Shown piece by piece: positions 28,084 through 37,571 of a stretch of 64,000 nucleotides of DNA. This DNA is from Endozoicomonas montiporae CL-33. GTDB lineage: Bacteria > Pseudomonadota > Gammaproteobacteria > Pseudomonadales > Endozoicomonadaceae. A model generated the notes under the pieces. That model ran no database searches. It saw only the letters and a list, made by a program, of their open reading frames with translations, and was not told the origin of the DNA. The stretch lies in contig NZ_CP013251.1 of NCBI RefSeq assembly GCF_001583435.1, positions 3,733,215-3,797,214 on the forward strand. Reading direction: 5' to 3'. Position 1 is the stretch's first letter. Each line of letters starts with the position of its first letter. The position numbers and the translations under genes are program-made.

Positions 28084-28998
28084 TTAACGATCTATCGGCA
28101 GGTGTTTCAGAGCCTGTCTGATGAATTGCCTGAATTCCGGCATCAATGCTTCCTGTATTTCCTGCTTCTCAGGAATGGAAAAGGTTTTCTGGTTTCCGTT
28201 CCAGATCAGGCGACAGAAGCCTCTGCGCTTGAACGCTTTATTCTTAACAAAGTCGTTCGAAACCCAATCCAGCTGCAAAACCCCAATATAAGGGGACACT
28301 GCTCTCATACGATCCTTATCGCCAGCTTTGGTCAGCATTCGACCATGCCGGGAATAACGGGTGTGGAGCATTGCCGGACTGTTAAACAGCTGAGCATTGG
28401 GCATCAGAAGGTACCCTACAGAACCATGAGATTTGGCCCATTGATTTAACCGCCCCCAGTCATAAAGGTTGTCACTGCTGAAAAGCCCTCCCACATTCAA
28501 CCAACCTTTCAAGACACAGCCATCTATTTCTCTGGTCGGATTTTTTGGACAGGCATGTTCAACACTGCCCAGCAACGTCTGAAAGAATTCCAGGCTGCTT
28601 CCGGCAGATTCCAGTGCCAGATGCTTATCGAGGGTTTTATAAAGAGGCACACTGGCTTCAACATCCGGAGCCAGTGTGTACTGTTTATCGACTTTCAGTA
28701 ATGGTAATAACAGGCCTTTCTGACCGGGGTCTGCCAAAGTCTTCAACATTCCCGGTGACATCTGGCACTGCCCCGTCACCATTACAGGGCTTTCAAGTAA
28801 CGGAGAAATAGATTCAGGCAAGCCTGAAACCTGCCACTGCCGACTGTATTCCCAGCCTTGTGTGAATTCAGCCCCGGTGTCTTGCGAGTGACTGGCAGAA
28901 CTCCCGGCATCAAACCAGTTCAACCAGGAGCATCCGGTCAGCAACACCGGAAGCATGACAGGCAGAAACCTCATGACTGAACGATATACTCTGGACAT
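28084..28998 (-). CDS. Predicted outer-membrane lipoprotein
   Basis: A 304-residue protein with a lipoprotein signal: basic N terminus, hydrophobic core and lipobox LLTGC with Cys23 as the acylated residue. Ser at position +2 favours outer-membrane sorting. The mature part is unassigned; it contains several cysteines (SVEHACPKN, IDGCVLKGW) and a well-formed C-terminal domain (DWVSNDF, RRGFCRLIWNG). It is the first gene of the minus-strand group leading into the 967-residue and giant proteins, 26 bases apart from the former. Confidence 0.75.
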   Translation of the reverse strand: MSRVYRSVMRFLPVMLPVLLTGCSWLNWFDAGSSASHSQDTGAEFTQGWEYSRQWQVSGLPESISPLLESPVMVTGQCQMSPGMLKTLADPGQKGLLLPLLKVDKQYTLAPDVEASVPLYKTLDKHLALESAGSSLEFFQTLLGSVEHACPKNPTREIDGCVLKGWLNVGGLFSSDNLYDWGRLNQWAKSHGSVGYLLMPNAQLFNSPAMLHTRYSRHGRMLTKAGDKDRMRAVSPYIGVLQLDWVSNDFVKNKAFKRRGFCRLIWNGNQKTFSIPEKQEIQEALMPEFRQFIRQALKHLPIDR

Positions 28999-29153
28999 TA
29001 CTTACCTACATCTATCCTTATTATCGTATTTTAATCTTAGATAGACCTTTTACCCGCAACGGCCCAAACCTTACAAACAAAAGTTCTGTGGTGAAGTGTC
29101 AGAAACCCGCCAGAGTCAACATCTGCAGCAATTCACACCGAGGCTTATGAGTA

Positions 29154-29957
29154 TTACTCAAGCCCAAGTCCCTGCTCCGGTGGCTGGGTAAATTCACGCA
29201 CCGTTCCCTCAAGCTGAAGAATCTGACGATTCACCTGCTGACGGAAGTTATCCATGGACTTAACCGCATCAGACTGATCGGCTATGCGCTGCTGCAATTC
29301 GACATTCAGCTTTTTCTGCCTGGCCAGCTCTGATTGCAATGCTTCCATTTCCTTCCGCATAGCCTGAAGATTAATCGTTACTTCGGACTGGGCAGCCACC
29401 TGTTCGGTGCTAATGGCTTTCAGGCTCTGACTGGCGTCCCTGACTTCCTTGTTCAGGCCCGCAATAGCCTTGTTCGCTTTGTCTGCTTCAGCGGCGGCGG
29501 CCTCTGCTTTTTTAGTGGCCTTGACCACATTATCCTTGTTAATCAGAATCCACTGACGATTACGCTTGTTGGACACATCCCATAACTTACGTATTTCAGA
29601 ATTCACCACTTTTAACTCGGAACGAATGGAAGAATCACTCTGGTTCAGGTTTTCCCCCGTGGCCGACACCTCACCGGTCACCTGGCTCAGGTTATCTTTC
29701 GCATTTTGCAGCTGGGTCCGGGTTTCTTCCAGTGCCTTTTGCATCTCTACAAACTGCCATGTCCCCAAACCACCTATGGCAACTACCATCGCCAGTAACA
29801 GCCAGGACAGTCCATTGCCTGGTTTCTTGACGGGCTCAGGCACTTCCGCTTCTTTTATCTTTCTGGCAGTTCCTTTTGACTGACGGCGCTCGGGGCGCTC
29901 ATCTGCCGAAATGGATAAGTCAGGAACGGCCTTTATTTTCTTGTCATCATCTCTCAT
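29154..29957 (-). CDS. Single-span membrane protein with a periplasmic coiled coil
   Basis: A 267-residue protein: a charged cytoplasmic N terminus (1-47), one membrane helix (about 49-70, LSWLLLAMVVAIGGLGTW), then a long coiled coil (about 71-250) with an Ala-rich section around 160-180. The family is unassigned; similar single-span coiled-coil proteins are common in gammaproteobacteria. It is transcribed toward the lipoprotein gene at 28084-28998 but separated from it by 155 bases. Confidence 0.7.
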   Translation of the reverse strand: MRDDDKKIKAVPDLSISADERPERRQSKGTARKIKEAEVPEPVKKPGNGLSWLLLAMVVAIGGLGTWQFVEMQKALEETRTQLQNAKDNLSQVTGEVSATGENLNQSDSSIRSELKVVNSEIRKLWDVSNKRNRQWILINKDNVVKATKKAEAAAAEADKANKAIAGLNKEVRDASQSLKAISTEQVAAQSEVTINLQAMRKEMEALQSELARQKKLNVELQQRIADQSDAVKSMDNFRQQVNRQILQLEGTVREFTQPPEQGLGLE

Positions 29958-30190
29958 GGGTTATCCATCCAGAATCAATCACGCCATTTTAGAAGAAAGG
30001 TTCTTCAGTCCCAAGAGACCCAGCTCAAAATAAACAATGTTTTCAGTATTGTGGAATGAAATGCTTTTCTTGTTAAAACAACAAACTACCTATATAGATT
30101 CGTAAGAATACTAATGATAATATCGCCACTGCGAAACACTAGATCAAAGATTGATTCTTATTCATACAAACACCACGTGGAGAGATTAAC

Positions 30191-30769
30191 ATGGCTTTTG
30201 AATTGCCTGCACTGCCATACGCTCGCGATGCCCTGGTTCCTCATATCTCTGAAGAAACTCTGGACTATCACTATGGCAAGCACCACAACACCTATGTTGT
30301 GAAACTCAATGGCCTGGTTGAAGGTACCGAACTGGAAAGTAAAACCCTTGAAGACATCATCAAGACTTCTGAGGGTGGTATCTTTAACAATGCTGCGCAA
30401 ATCTGGAACCACACTTTCTATTGGAACTGCCTGAGCCCTAATGGCGGTGGTCAGCCAGCCGGTGAACTGGCTGAAGCCATCAACAAAGCCTTTGGTTCTT
30501 TTGATGAGTTTGTTGCCAAATTCTCTGACATGGCCGTTAACAACTTTGGCTCCTCCTGGACCTGGCTGGTGAAAAATGCAGACGGTTCTGTTGAAATCGT
30601 TAATACCAGCAATGCTGCCACACCACTGACAACCGACCAGAAGCCACTGCTGACCTGCGACCTGTGGGAACATGCTTATTACATTGATTACCGCAATGTT
30701 CGTCCTGACTACCTGAAGGCATTCTGGGCACTGGTGAACTGGGATTTTGCGCAGGCTAATTACGCCTGA
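30191..30769 (+). CDS. sodB: Superoxide dismutase, iron type
   Basis: Dismutates superoxide in the cytoplasm. The 192 residues align throughout with FeSOD. Metal ligands His27, His74, Asp157 and His161 are all present. Gln70 in NNAAQIWNHTFYW is the residue typical of iron enzymes. GGAGAG lies about 6 bases before the ATG. An AT-rich stretch at 30105-30125 (including TGATAATATC) is faintly Fur-box-like, but this is weak. A palindromic terminator separates it from the convergent lipoprotein gene. Confidence 0.97.
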   Translation: MAFELPALPYARDALVPHISEETLDYHYGKHHNTYVVKLNGLVEGTELESKTLEDIIKTSEGGIFNNAAQIWNHTFYWNCLSPNGGGQPAGELAEAINKAFGSFDEFVAKFSDMAVNNFGSSWTWLVKNADGSVEIVNTSNAATPLTTDQKPLLTCDLWEHAYYIDYRNVRPDYLKAFWALVNWDFAQANYA

Positions 30770-30858
30770 TCCGTTTCAGCTGATTGACACACAATTCAGT
30801 CAGCAATCAGGCTTGGAATATTTAGAAAAATGCGGGATTAAAGTCAGGGATTGATAAA

Positions 30859-30892
30859 GGTTAAATGGCAGCATACAAACTGCCGTTTAACC
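30859..30892. terminator. Bidirectional hairpin between sodB and a convergent gene
   Basis: GGTTAAATGGCAG (30859-30871) pairs with CTGCCGTTTAACC (30880-30892) with one G-T pair and an 8-base loop. It lies between two convergent genes, 14 bases from the end of the minus-strand one, where a shared terminator is expected. There is no T-run. Confidence 0.55.
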
Positions 30893-30906
30893 GTATAACA
30901 TCAGAA

Positions 30907-31626
30907 TTAACTTCGGCTTTCCAAGGCATCCAACACACGGCCAACCTGACTATTCAATTGGCTACAGTCTACGCCAAGACGAATTTCGAACGCTTCATCC
31001 ACTTCCCAGAACAGTTCCAGCACGCGGAAACGATCTTCCAGATCAACCTCGCCAAAATCGATACGAGCAACTGGATGATGAGGGAATGCAGTCTGCACTT
31101 CTTTCAACAGATCCGGATTAATATCGTCCGGATGAACCGTCATGCCATCATCCCGGGTCTGGTAGGTATTAATCACATCACGCTGTGCCTGAGTTAGCAG
31201 TTCCGAGTCACCACTGGCACGCACACGGGCATCTTCCATGAGGAGATTAATCTGAATTCGGTTCAACTCGCGGGCAATGTTATTGATTGAAAACACACCC
31301 TGCATAAAGTCCGACTGATACTGTTCAAAGAACTGCTCATTTCGTGCAGCCAGTTGTTCATCTTCAACCGCCGGACATTGACTGTTTGCCAGAATCGATT
31401 CATAGGCCGCATACAGTGTTTCATCATCCAGTTCATGAATGTAGTCATAGCTGGTCGGTGTCGTCAGTCTGTTAAGGTTATCCTGACTTTGCTGCCATTG
31501 TGGTGGTAACTCTTCTTGAGTAGCAGCCTCATTACTGTTCTTCAGAACGCAACCAGACAAAACAACACTTGTAACCGCAGCGACTAAAAAACTGTTACGA
31601 AGCTTACTAGAAATTTTACGGCTCAT
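30907..31626 (-). CDS. Predicted lipoprotein of unknown function
   Basis: About 239 residues. From the ATG at 31626 the N terminus has a lipoprotein signal with lipobox VLSGC and Cys26 as the acylated residue. A frame extension to 31674 would bury the signal, so the shorter form is preferred. The mature part is acidic and helical, with no recognisable catalytic motif. Confidence 0.7.
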   Translation of the reverse strand: MSRKISSKLRNSFLVAAVTSVVLSGCVLKNSNEAATQEELPPQWQQSQDNLNRLTTPTSYDYIHELDDETLYAAYESILANSQCPAVEDEQLAARNEQFFEQYQSDFMQGVFSINNIARELNRIQINLLMEDARVRASGDSELLTQAQRDVINTYQTRDDGMTVHPDDINPDLLKEVQTAFPHHPVARIDFGEVDLEDRFRVLELFWEVDEAFEIRLGVDCSQLNSQVGRVLDALESRS

Positions 31627-31850
31627 AATCGGCCCAATAATAAACGCATTATTAAAACCCATGTGCTGTGTCATGCTAAGGATTCACATGGGCTTCTGAA
31701 ATATCAAGAAATGATGCGAGTATATTGAGCACATTTATGGCAATCAATGGCACTTACCAACCATTACCGGCTTGTATAAATAGGGTTGAATTAGGAAAGG
31801 TTAGGTTACAAACAGCCTCCCGTGTATCAACGCCTTAGCCATATCATGAG

Positions 31851-32420
31851 TTAATGACAAACTGCATCAATCTGTGTGAATACATCATTCAGTCCCGCTT
31901 CACGTTCGGGTGTATCAAGATTAGCAGCATGAATATAAGTAATATCGTTCATACCCAACATGCCCAGTGTCTGGCTCAGCTGCATTTCAATATGCTCAAC
32001 ACTGCCACCACCACGAGCCAGAACGATATACACTTTTTTGTTCTTCAGGTGACCTACAGGCCCCTTTTCGGTGTAATTAAATGTCACTCCGACACGGGCA
32101 ATGTAATCAATCCATGCTTTCAGAGTGGTTGGAATTGAAAAATTATACACCGGTGCACCAATGATAATAATGTCACTGTCTTTTACTTCCCTTATCAGTT
32201 CATCAGACAATGCACGAGCCTGCTGACTGGCCTGCGAGTCATCACCACTGAAACCGGAAAACGCAGAATGATCAAAATGAGGTATGGGCTGTTTCACCAG
32301 GTCACGATGCTTTACCGGCTGATCACCCGCGTTTAATTTTTCAAGCAATACCCGGGTCAACTGTCGGGAGTTGGAGTTCTCAAAACGAACGCTGCTGTTA
32401 AGTACAAGAATATTACTCAT
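31851..32420 (-). CDS. azoR: FMN-dependent NADH-azoreductase
   Basis: A flavodoxin-fold quinone/azo reductase that transfers two electrons from NADH to quinones, helping to detoxify them. The 189 residues show the N-terminal FMN loop LNSSVRFENSNSRQLT, the segment GAPVYNFSIPTTLKAWIDYIARVGVTFNYTEKGPVG and the later ARGGG. Length is close to the E. coli enzyme (about 200). Confidence 0.93.
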   Translation of the reverse strand: MSNILVLNSSVRFENSNSRQLTRVLLEKLNAGDQPVKHRDLVKQPIPHFDHSAFSGFSGDDSQASQQARALSDELIREVKDSDIIIIGAPVYNFSIPTTLKAWIDYIARVGVTFNYTEKGPVGHLKNKKVYIVLARGGGSVEHIEMQLSQTLGMLGMNDITYIHAANLDTPEREAGLNDVFTQIDAVCH

Positions 32421-32739
32421 TATTTCACATTATCCAACGGCACTAACCAAAAGACAGGCAAAGCCTGACCAGAATCTGATTTGCACCTTAATACTTCAAC
32501 CTAGCTTTAAGTCAATAGTTGTCACTATCATTTTTCAAACGCATCGCTGCTCAAAATAAAACCAATGCTTAGACCAGCACTGACTAAATACCTAATTATT
32601 ATAAAAATATTTACAATATCCATTTCAGTTATATGAAAAAGACTGGTAGGCTCCGTACTTGCGCCAGACAGATAGTTGTTTTTACTTAACAAAACATCTG
32701 CCAAACAATAACGAGGCGCTAGCGAAAAAGGAGATGTAC

Positions 32740-33546
32740 GTGCCCATTTCAACACTCAAAAAGCTTCTTACGGCTTCACTGGTAACAGCAGGAATCACTC
32801 TGGCCGGTTGTTCTGGTGAACCTTCAGCACAAACTGATACCACTACAACCGATACCCTCGTTAAAGTAGGCATGTCCGGAACATACTACCCCTTCACTTA
32901 CATGGAAAACGGTGTTCTACAAGGGTTTGAAGTCGATCTCTGGAATGAGATTGGAGAGCGCCTGGATGCCAGCATTGAGTTTGTTACGGCGCCCTTTTCC
33001 GGTTTGTTCGGCATGCTGGAAGCCGGCCAGCTGAACACAATCTCGAACCAGATAACACTGACCGAAGCAAGAGCCGAACGATACGAATTTTCACAACCCT
33101 ATGTTTACGACGGTGTTCAAATAACCGTTCATAGCGATAACTCTGACATTCAATCCGTTAGCGATCTGGCTGGTAAACGGGTCGCTGTTAACCTGGGTTC
33201 AAACTTTGAACAGGTGTTGAGAGAGTCTGACCCTGATCGGAAAATCAATATTGTGACCTACGATTCCGGCATTGAGCAGGATGTCGCCATGGGTCGGTCT
33301 GACGCATTTGTTATGGATCGCATCAGTGTTCTTGCCCTGATTGAGAAATCCGGTTTGCCATTAAAGCTGGCAGGCGAGCCGGTGAAAGTCATGGAAAGCG
33401 CTATGCCTTTTGTTCGCGATGAGCAAGGTATCGCCTTACGTAATCAGGTTAACCGTGTTCTTGACAGCATGCGTGAAGACGGAACACTGGCAGAACTCTC
33501 CGGCAAATGGCTCGGAGCTGACGTGACCACATCACCCGCTGGTTGA
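32740..33546 (+). CDS. Amino-acid-type ABC transporter substrate-binding lipoprotein
   Basis: A periplasmic binding protein of the family-3 (polar amino acid) type, likely anchored as a lipoprotein: lipobox LAGC with Cys24 counted from the GTG at 32740. The ribosome binding site decides the start: AAGGAG ends at 32733, directly against an ATG at 32734 but 6 bases before the in-frame GTG at 32740, so GTG is preferred. Domain features are VGMSGTYYPFTYMENG, GFEVDLWNEIGERL and TEARAERYEFSQPY. The ligand cannot be read from sequence. The permease gene follows after 7 bases. Confidence 0.88.
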   Translation: MPISTLKKLLTASLVTAGITLAGCSGEPSAQTDTTTTDTLVKVGMSGTYYPFTYMENGVLQGFEVDLWNEIGERLDASIEFVTAPFSGLFGMLEAGQLNTISNQITLTEARAERYEFSQPYVYDGVQITVHSDNSDIQSVSDLAGKRVAVNLGSNFEQVLRESDPDRKINIVTYDSGIEQDVAMGRSDAFVMDRISVLALIEKSGLPLKLAGEPVKVMESAMPFVRDEQGIALRNQVNRVLDSMREDGTLAELSGKWLGADVTTSPAG

Positions 33547-33553
33547 AAATAAC

Positions 33554-34219
33554 ATGATCGATTTTGATTACACCGTTGGCCTGTTGCCAACGGTGACTTC
33601 CAGCCTTGATGCAACACTGTGGATGACTCTGGGCGGACTGGCTCTTTCGTTGAGTATGGGGCTGGTACTGGCACTGATTAAAGTGACGCGGCCCTTTTAC
33701 CTGCATTATCTGGCAGACCTTTATATCTCTTTCTTTCGGGGCTCACCGCTACTGGTTCAGCTGTTTATTTTTTACTACGGCTTACCTCAGGTGTTTCCTG
33801 CCATGCGTGGTATGCCCGCCATTATCGCCGTGATCATAGGACTGGGATTGCACTTTTCCGCTTACATGGCTGAAAGCATGCGCGCTGCCATCATCGGTAT
33901 ACACCACGGACAAATGGAAGCAGCACTGAGCGTCGGCATGAGTCGTATGCAGGCAATGCGTCGAATCATTCTGCCCCAGGCAGCCAGAGTGGCTTTTCCC
34001 GGCTTGATGAACAATACCATTGACCTTTTAAAAAGCACTTCGCTGGCTTTTACTCTGGGTGTGGTGGAAATCATGGCAAGAGCGCAGATGGAAGCATCCA
34101 GCAGCTTTCGATTCTTTGAAAGTTATTTGACCGTTGCCCTGGTTTACTGGCTGGTTGTTGTGCTCTGCACCTGGTTTCAAAAATGGGCTGAAGCCCGTCT
34201 CAACCGGGCTTATGCCTGA
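33554..34219 (+). CDS. Amino-acid-type ABC transporter permease
   Basis: The membrane subunit of a HisM/GlnP-type importer, 221 residues with about five hydrophobic segments. It has the family pattern FFRGSPLLVQLFIFYYGLP and the ATPase-contacting EAA-like loop MEAALSVGMSRMQAMRRIILPQAARVAFPGLMN. It forms a two-gene operon with the binding protein and ends at a strong terminator. No ATPase subunit gene is nearby, so it must share one encoded elsewhere or be non-functional. Confidence 0.92.
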   Translation: MIDFDYTVGLLPTVTSSLDATLWMTLGGLALSLSMGLVLALIKVTRPFYLHYLADLYISFFRGSPLLVQLFIFYYGLPQVFPAMRGMPAIIAVIIGLGLHFSAYMAESMRAAIIGIHHGQMEAALSVGMSRMQAMRRIILPQAARVAFPGLMNNTIDLLKSTSLAFTLGVVEIMARAQMEASSSFRFFESYLTVALVYWLVVVLCTWFQKWAEARLNRAYA

Positions 34220-34237
34220 AACACTTCAACCAGAATC

Positions 34238-34269
34238 GACAAATGCCGTCCAAAAAGACGGCATTTGTC
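34238..34269 (+). terminator. Terminator of the ABC transporter operon
   Basis: A perfect 13-base stem, GACAAATGCCGTC with GACGGCATTTGTC, around the loop CAAAAA, followed by AGTTTTC, 18 bases after the permease stop. Confidence 0.8.
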
Positions 34270-34304
34270 AGTTTTCTTCGGCACTGCTCATCTTTGTAGC
34301 ATTT

Positions 34305-34918
34305 TCATCTCTGTAACATTGCCGTCAGGGCTCCGGCACCGACCAGCAAACTTCCACCGGTTCGGTTGAACCATTTGCGGGTAGAAGGCGAATTCAGTTT
34401 GTCATGAATATAACCTGAGAACAGACCATAAATTAAAACCGTGAATGTCGAAACCACAATAAAGCTGAGCGACATAATCAACATCTGCAGTAGCAGCGGA
34501 CTGGTTTCATCAATAAAAATCGGCACCAGCATAACAAAAAAACAATGCTCTTCGGGTTCAGCGCCGTGACAATAAACGAATCCCTGAAAACCAGTCTGGC
34601 ATCCATCACCCCTGATTTAAGCCTGAAAGAATCTGCCGGTGCGTGCCAATAACGAAAACCCAGATAGACCAGATAAAAAGCACCCAGCCATTTAAAAGGA
34701 CCAAACATCACAGCCGATACCGACATCAGCGCACCCAGCCCGATAAACGATAACGACATAGCCAGAATATTGCCCGAGCCTGTGCCAAGAATCAGAGGTA
34801 TTACCGATCGGGGGCCATGATTCAAAGCCTGCGCCATCACCATCAGAATGGTAGGGCCGGGAATCATACAGACGATAAAAGCCGCCCCGACATAAGACAG
34901 CCAAGTTTCAACATTCAC
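34305..34918 (-). pseudogene. LysE/RhtB-family exporter with a frameshift in a homopolymer
   Basis: Two overlapping frames encode the two parts of one amino-acid exporter. The 5' part (34918 downward) reads MNVETWLSYVGAAFIVCMIPGP through TALNPKSIVF. The 3' part, in another frame and ending at 34305, carries on with MLVPIFIDETSPLLLQM and the last membrane segments. They join at a run of seven A on the + strand (34536-34542): eight bases would give IVFFVMLVPIF and restore a protein of about 205 residues. This may be a real mutation, slipped-strand variation or a sequencing error. Confidence 0.8.
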
Positions 34919-35367
34919 CGGATACTCTCCTTATACCAGTGTCAGCTTCTTGTGCCTGCCCTTAACCAAAGTCATCTGTTAAATGACTGGCTTCCGGCTG
35001 AGAGCTGAACAGGTATTACTTCGTTAAAGGCTTCTGCATACACCTTCCAGTGACAGTCCTTCATTCAGTTATCGTAAGATGTAACACCTGCGAACACTGA
35101 GTCTCAGGCGTTCAGGATAAAATCGTTCATCGTTTTAAAGTGATAAGCCCGGAAGGAAGTCTGCCAAAGGAGGGCGTGGCCTTTTGAGGCTTCCTGCTTA
35201 TCCACGACAATATAGCGTGGACACTGCAGGTCAGCATGGTTATTAAGCACGAGCCTTAATGATTCTGTGTATTGAAAGATCAGGGCGATCTTTCAATAGC
35301 AATAGACGGTTATAAGCTGAATTGGCGGCCCATCATCCTTTTATCAGCTGCCAATTGAATCATTCAT
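34919..35367. other. Intergenic region with hairpins
   Basis: About 450 bases without a supported gene. It contains a perfect hairpin at 35270-35298 and a second stem, AATTGGCGGC with GCTGCCAATT, at about 35321-35356, both just past the 3' end of the glycerate kinase gene. Confidence 0.4.
35270..35298. terminator. Hairpin downstream of glycerate kinase
   Basis: TATTGAAAGATC pairs perfectly with GATCTTTCAATA over a 5-base loop, about 70 bases past the minus-strand gene end. No T tail on either strand, so the terminator role is tentative. Confidence 0.5.
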
Positions 35368-36510
35368 TCAGTGATCAAATCCCGGAAGAATCAGAAGCCT
35401 CGCAATATTTTCAGCGGTTCGTTCAAGGTTGTCCTTTCCCGACTCCAGTGCTTCCGTCAGAGTCACAGCCCCGTGAACGACAGGGAAGACAGCATTAATC
35501 CCATGTTCATACACCACTTCGCTGCCCTGACCTACACTGCCCGCCAGTGCAATCACCGGTACTCCCAATGACCGGGCAACACGGGCAACACCAACCGGTG
35601 TTTTACCATGTGCTGTCTGACTATCCAGACGCCCTTCCCCGGTTATTAAAAGGTCTGCGCCTGTCAGCACGCTTTTTAAGCCAACCGTTTCAAGCACAAT
35701 GTTAATACCCGGCTTCAGATCCGCTTCCAGAAACGTCAACAGCGCTGCCCCCATACCACCAGCCGCACCGGCTCCGGCAACATGCTCGATATCCACATCA
35801 AGACAATGCTGAATGACTTCAGCATAATTCATCAGTGCTTTATCCAGTTGCACCACCATGGCGGGGGTTGCACCTTTTTGGGGACCAAACACGGCAGAAG
35901 CTCCGGTTTTGCCCGTGAGCGGGTTATTCACATCGCAGGCGGCAGTAAAGCGCACTTTAGATAGTCGAGAATCCATAGCGCTGCAATCAATCGAGGCAAG
36001 GTCAGCCAGAGCCGCACCTCCGGCAGGCAGCAATTCTCCAGTGTCGTTCAAGAACCGAACACCTAGTGCAGACATCATTCCGGCACCACCGTCGTTGGTG
36101 GCGCTGCCGCCAATCGCTACAATAATCCGGCTGACATTAAGGTTTAACGCTTCCCTGATCAACTCGCCCGTGCCATAGCTGGTCGTCAATAGCGGATTAC
36201 GAAGATGAGGCAAAACCAGCTCCAGACCTGACGCTTCTGCCATTTCAATCACCGCAGTTTTACCATCACCCAGAATACCAAAACGGGCTTCTACGGGTTC
36301 ACCCAAAGGCCCTGTAACGGTGCGGGAATAAAACTGTCCTCCGGTACCATCCACTAACGATTGCAATGTCCCTTCACCGCCGTCTGCAACGGGCACTTTA
36401 ACAAACTCGGCAGCAGGCAATACACGACGCATTCCTGTTTCTATGGCAGTGGCTACATCAATGGCACTCAGGCACTCTTTAAAGGAATCGGGGGCAATGA
36501 CTATTTTCAT
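35368..36510 (-). CDS. garK: Glycerate 2-kinase
   Basis: Phosphorylates D-glycerate to 2-phosphoglycerate, the last step bringing glyoxylate-derived carbon into glycolysis. The 380 residues match the GarK/GlxK family: MKIVIAPDSFKECLSA, VADGGEGT, IVAIGGSATNDGGAGMMSALG and TGEGRLDSQTAHGKTPVGVA. I chose the ATG at 36510, where similarity starts. It is the last gene of the minus-strand run hyi, glxR, garK, although a terminator hairpin lies before it. garK and glxK cannot be told apart here. Confidence 0.93.
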   Translation of the reverse strand: MKIVIAPDSFKECLSAIDVATAIETGMRRVLPAAEFVKVPVADGGEGTLQSLVDGTGGQFYSRTVTGPLGEPVEARFGILGDGKTAVIEMAEASGLELVLPHLRNPLLTTSYGTGELIREALNLNVSRIIVAIGGSATNDGGAGMMSALGVRFLNDTGELLPAGGAALADLASIDCSAMDSRLSKVRFTAACDVNNPLTGKTGASAVFGPQKGATPAMVVQLDKALMNYAEVIQHCLDVDIEHVAGAGAAGGMGAALLTFLEADLKPGINIVLETVGLKSVLTGADLLITGEGRLDSQTAHGKTPVGVARVARSLGVPVIALAGSVGQGSEVVYEHGINAVFPVVHGAVTLTEALESGKDNLERTAENIARLLILPGFDH

Positions 36511-36596
36511 AATTATCCTTTTCCCTGCGGCTGGTTTATGACTCTTTACCAAAAGCATTCAACACTTGGTAAAAAACCATCAACATCTCAAAACAA

Positions 36597-36620
36597 AAGA
36601 AGCCGGACAACCGGCTTCTT
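36597..36620 (-). terminator. Terminator of the tartronate semialdehyde reductase gene
   Basis: AAGAAGCCGG pairs with CCGGCTTCTT over the loop ACAA. Read on the minus strand it is followed by TTTTGTTTTG, a good T-rich tail, 22 bases past the gene end. Some read-through into garK is likely, given the shared pathway. Confidence 0.75.
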
Positions 36621-36642
36621 TAACACACCTTTCAGCCCAATA

Positions 36643-37533
36643 TTATTCTTCACGAATACAGTGGTTGCTCATATGCTCCAGTGCCCGGATCATCGCCGAG
36701 TGATCCCAGGCCTCACCACCCAGAGCAGAACAGGTGTTAAATAATTCCTGTGCCATTGCAGTATTAGGCAAATTCAGCTGCAATGCTCTGGCACCGGTCA
36801 ATGCCAGGTTCAAATCTTTCTGATGCAAAGCAATTCTGAAGCCAGGATCAAAGGTGCCTTTCACCATCCGTTCACCATGGACTTCCAGAATCTTGGACGA
36901 TGCAAAACCACCCATTAAAGCTTCACGAATTTTAGCGGGATCAGCACCGGCTTTAGAGGCAAACAACAGAGCTTCGGAAACCGCTTCAATATTCAGAGCA
37001 ACAATGATCTGGTTAGCGACTTTGCAGGTCTGACCATCACCATTACCACCTACCAGGGTAATATTCTGCCCCATAACCTCAAACAAGGGCTTCACTTCAT
37101 CAAAAGCTTCCTGAGCACCGCCCACCATAATGGACAGTGAGCCAGCAATCGCCCCTACTTCACCACCGGATACCGGCGCATCCAGATACAAACCACCCTT
37201 TGCTCCAACCATTGCCGCAAACTGCTTGGTTTCAATAGGCGAAATAGAGCTCATATCGACAATAATCTTGCCTTCCCTGACACCATCCAGTACACCTTTT
37301 TCACGCTTTAACACGTCAGCCACATGAGGCGTATCAGGCACCATGATGATGGTAATATCACACACTTCTACCACATCAATCGGATTGGGCAGAGCGTGTC
37401 CCTGATCACCCAGCAGTTCTTCAGGTGCAGGCTCAAAGTGTTCGGTAAAGTACAGGTCATAACCGGCGGCCTGAAGGTTTTTTGCCATAGGCTTGCCCAT
37501 GATACCGGTGCCGATAAATCCTACTTTTTTCAT
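36643..37533 (-). CDS. glxR: 2-hydroxy-3-oxopropionate (tartronate semialdehyde) reductase
   Basis: Reduces tartronate semialdehyde to D-glycerate with NAD(P)H. The 296 residues have the N-terminal Rossmann motif GFIGTGIMGKPMAKNL, the substrate loop DAPVSGGEVGA, and the catalytic-lysine segment CKVANQIIVALN typical of beta-hydroxyacid dehydrogenases. It lies 38 bases after hyi on the same strand. Assignment to GlxR/GarR rather than another beta-hydroxyacid dehydrogenase rests on similarity and the flanking hyi and garK genes. Confidence 0.92.
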   Translation of the reverse strand: MKKVGFIGTGIMGKPMAKNLQAAGYDLYFTEHFEPAPEELLGDQGHALPNPIDVVEVCDITIIMVPDTPHVADVLKREKGVLDGVREGKIIVDMSSISPIETKQFAAMVGAKGGLYLDAPVSGGEVGAIAGSLSIMVGGAQEAFDEVKPLFEVMGQNITLVGGNGDGQTCKVANQIIVALNIEAVSEALLFASKAGADPAKIREALMGGFASSKILEVHGERMVKGTFDPGFRIALHQKDLNLALTGARALQLNLPNTAMAQELFNTCSALGGEAWDHSAMIRALEHMSNHCIREE

Positions 37534-37571
37534 CTTATTACTCTCTGATTTATTCTGCTCTTATGTTTTGA

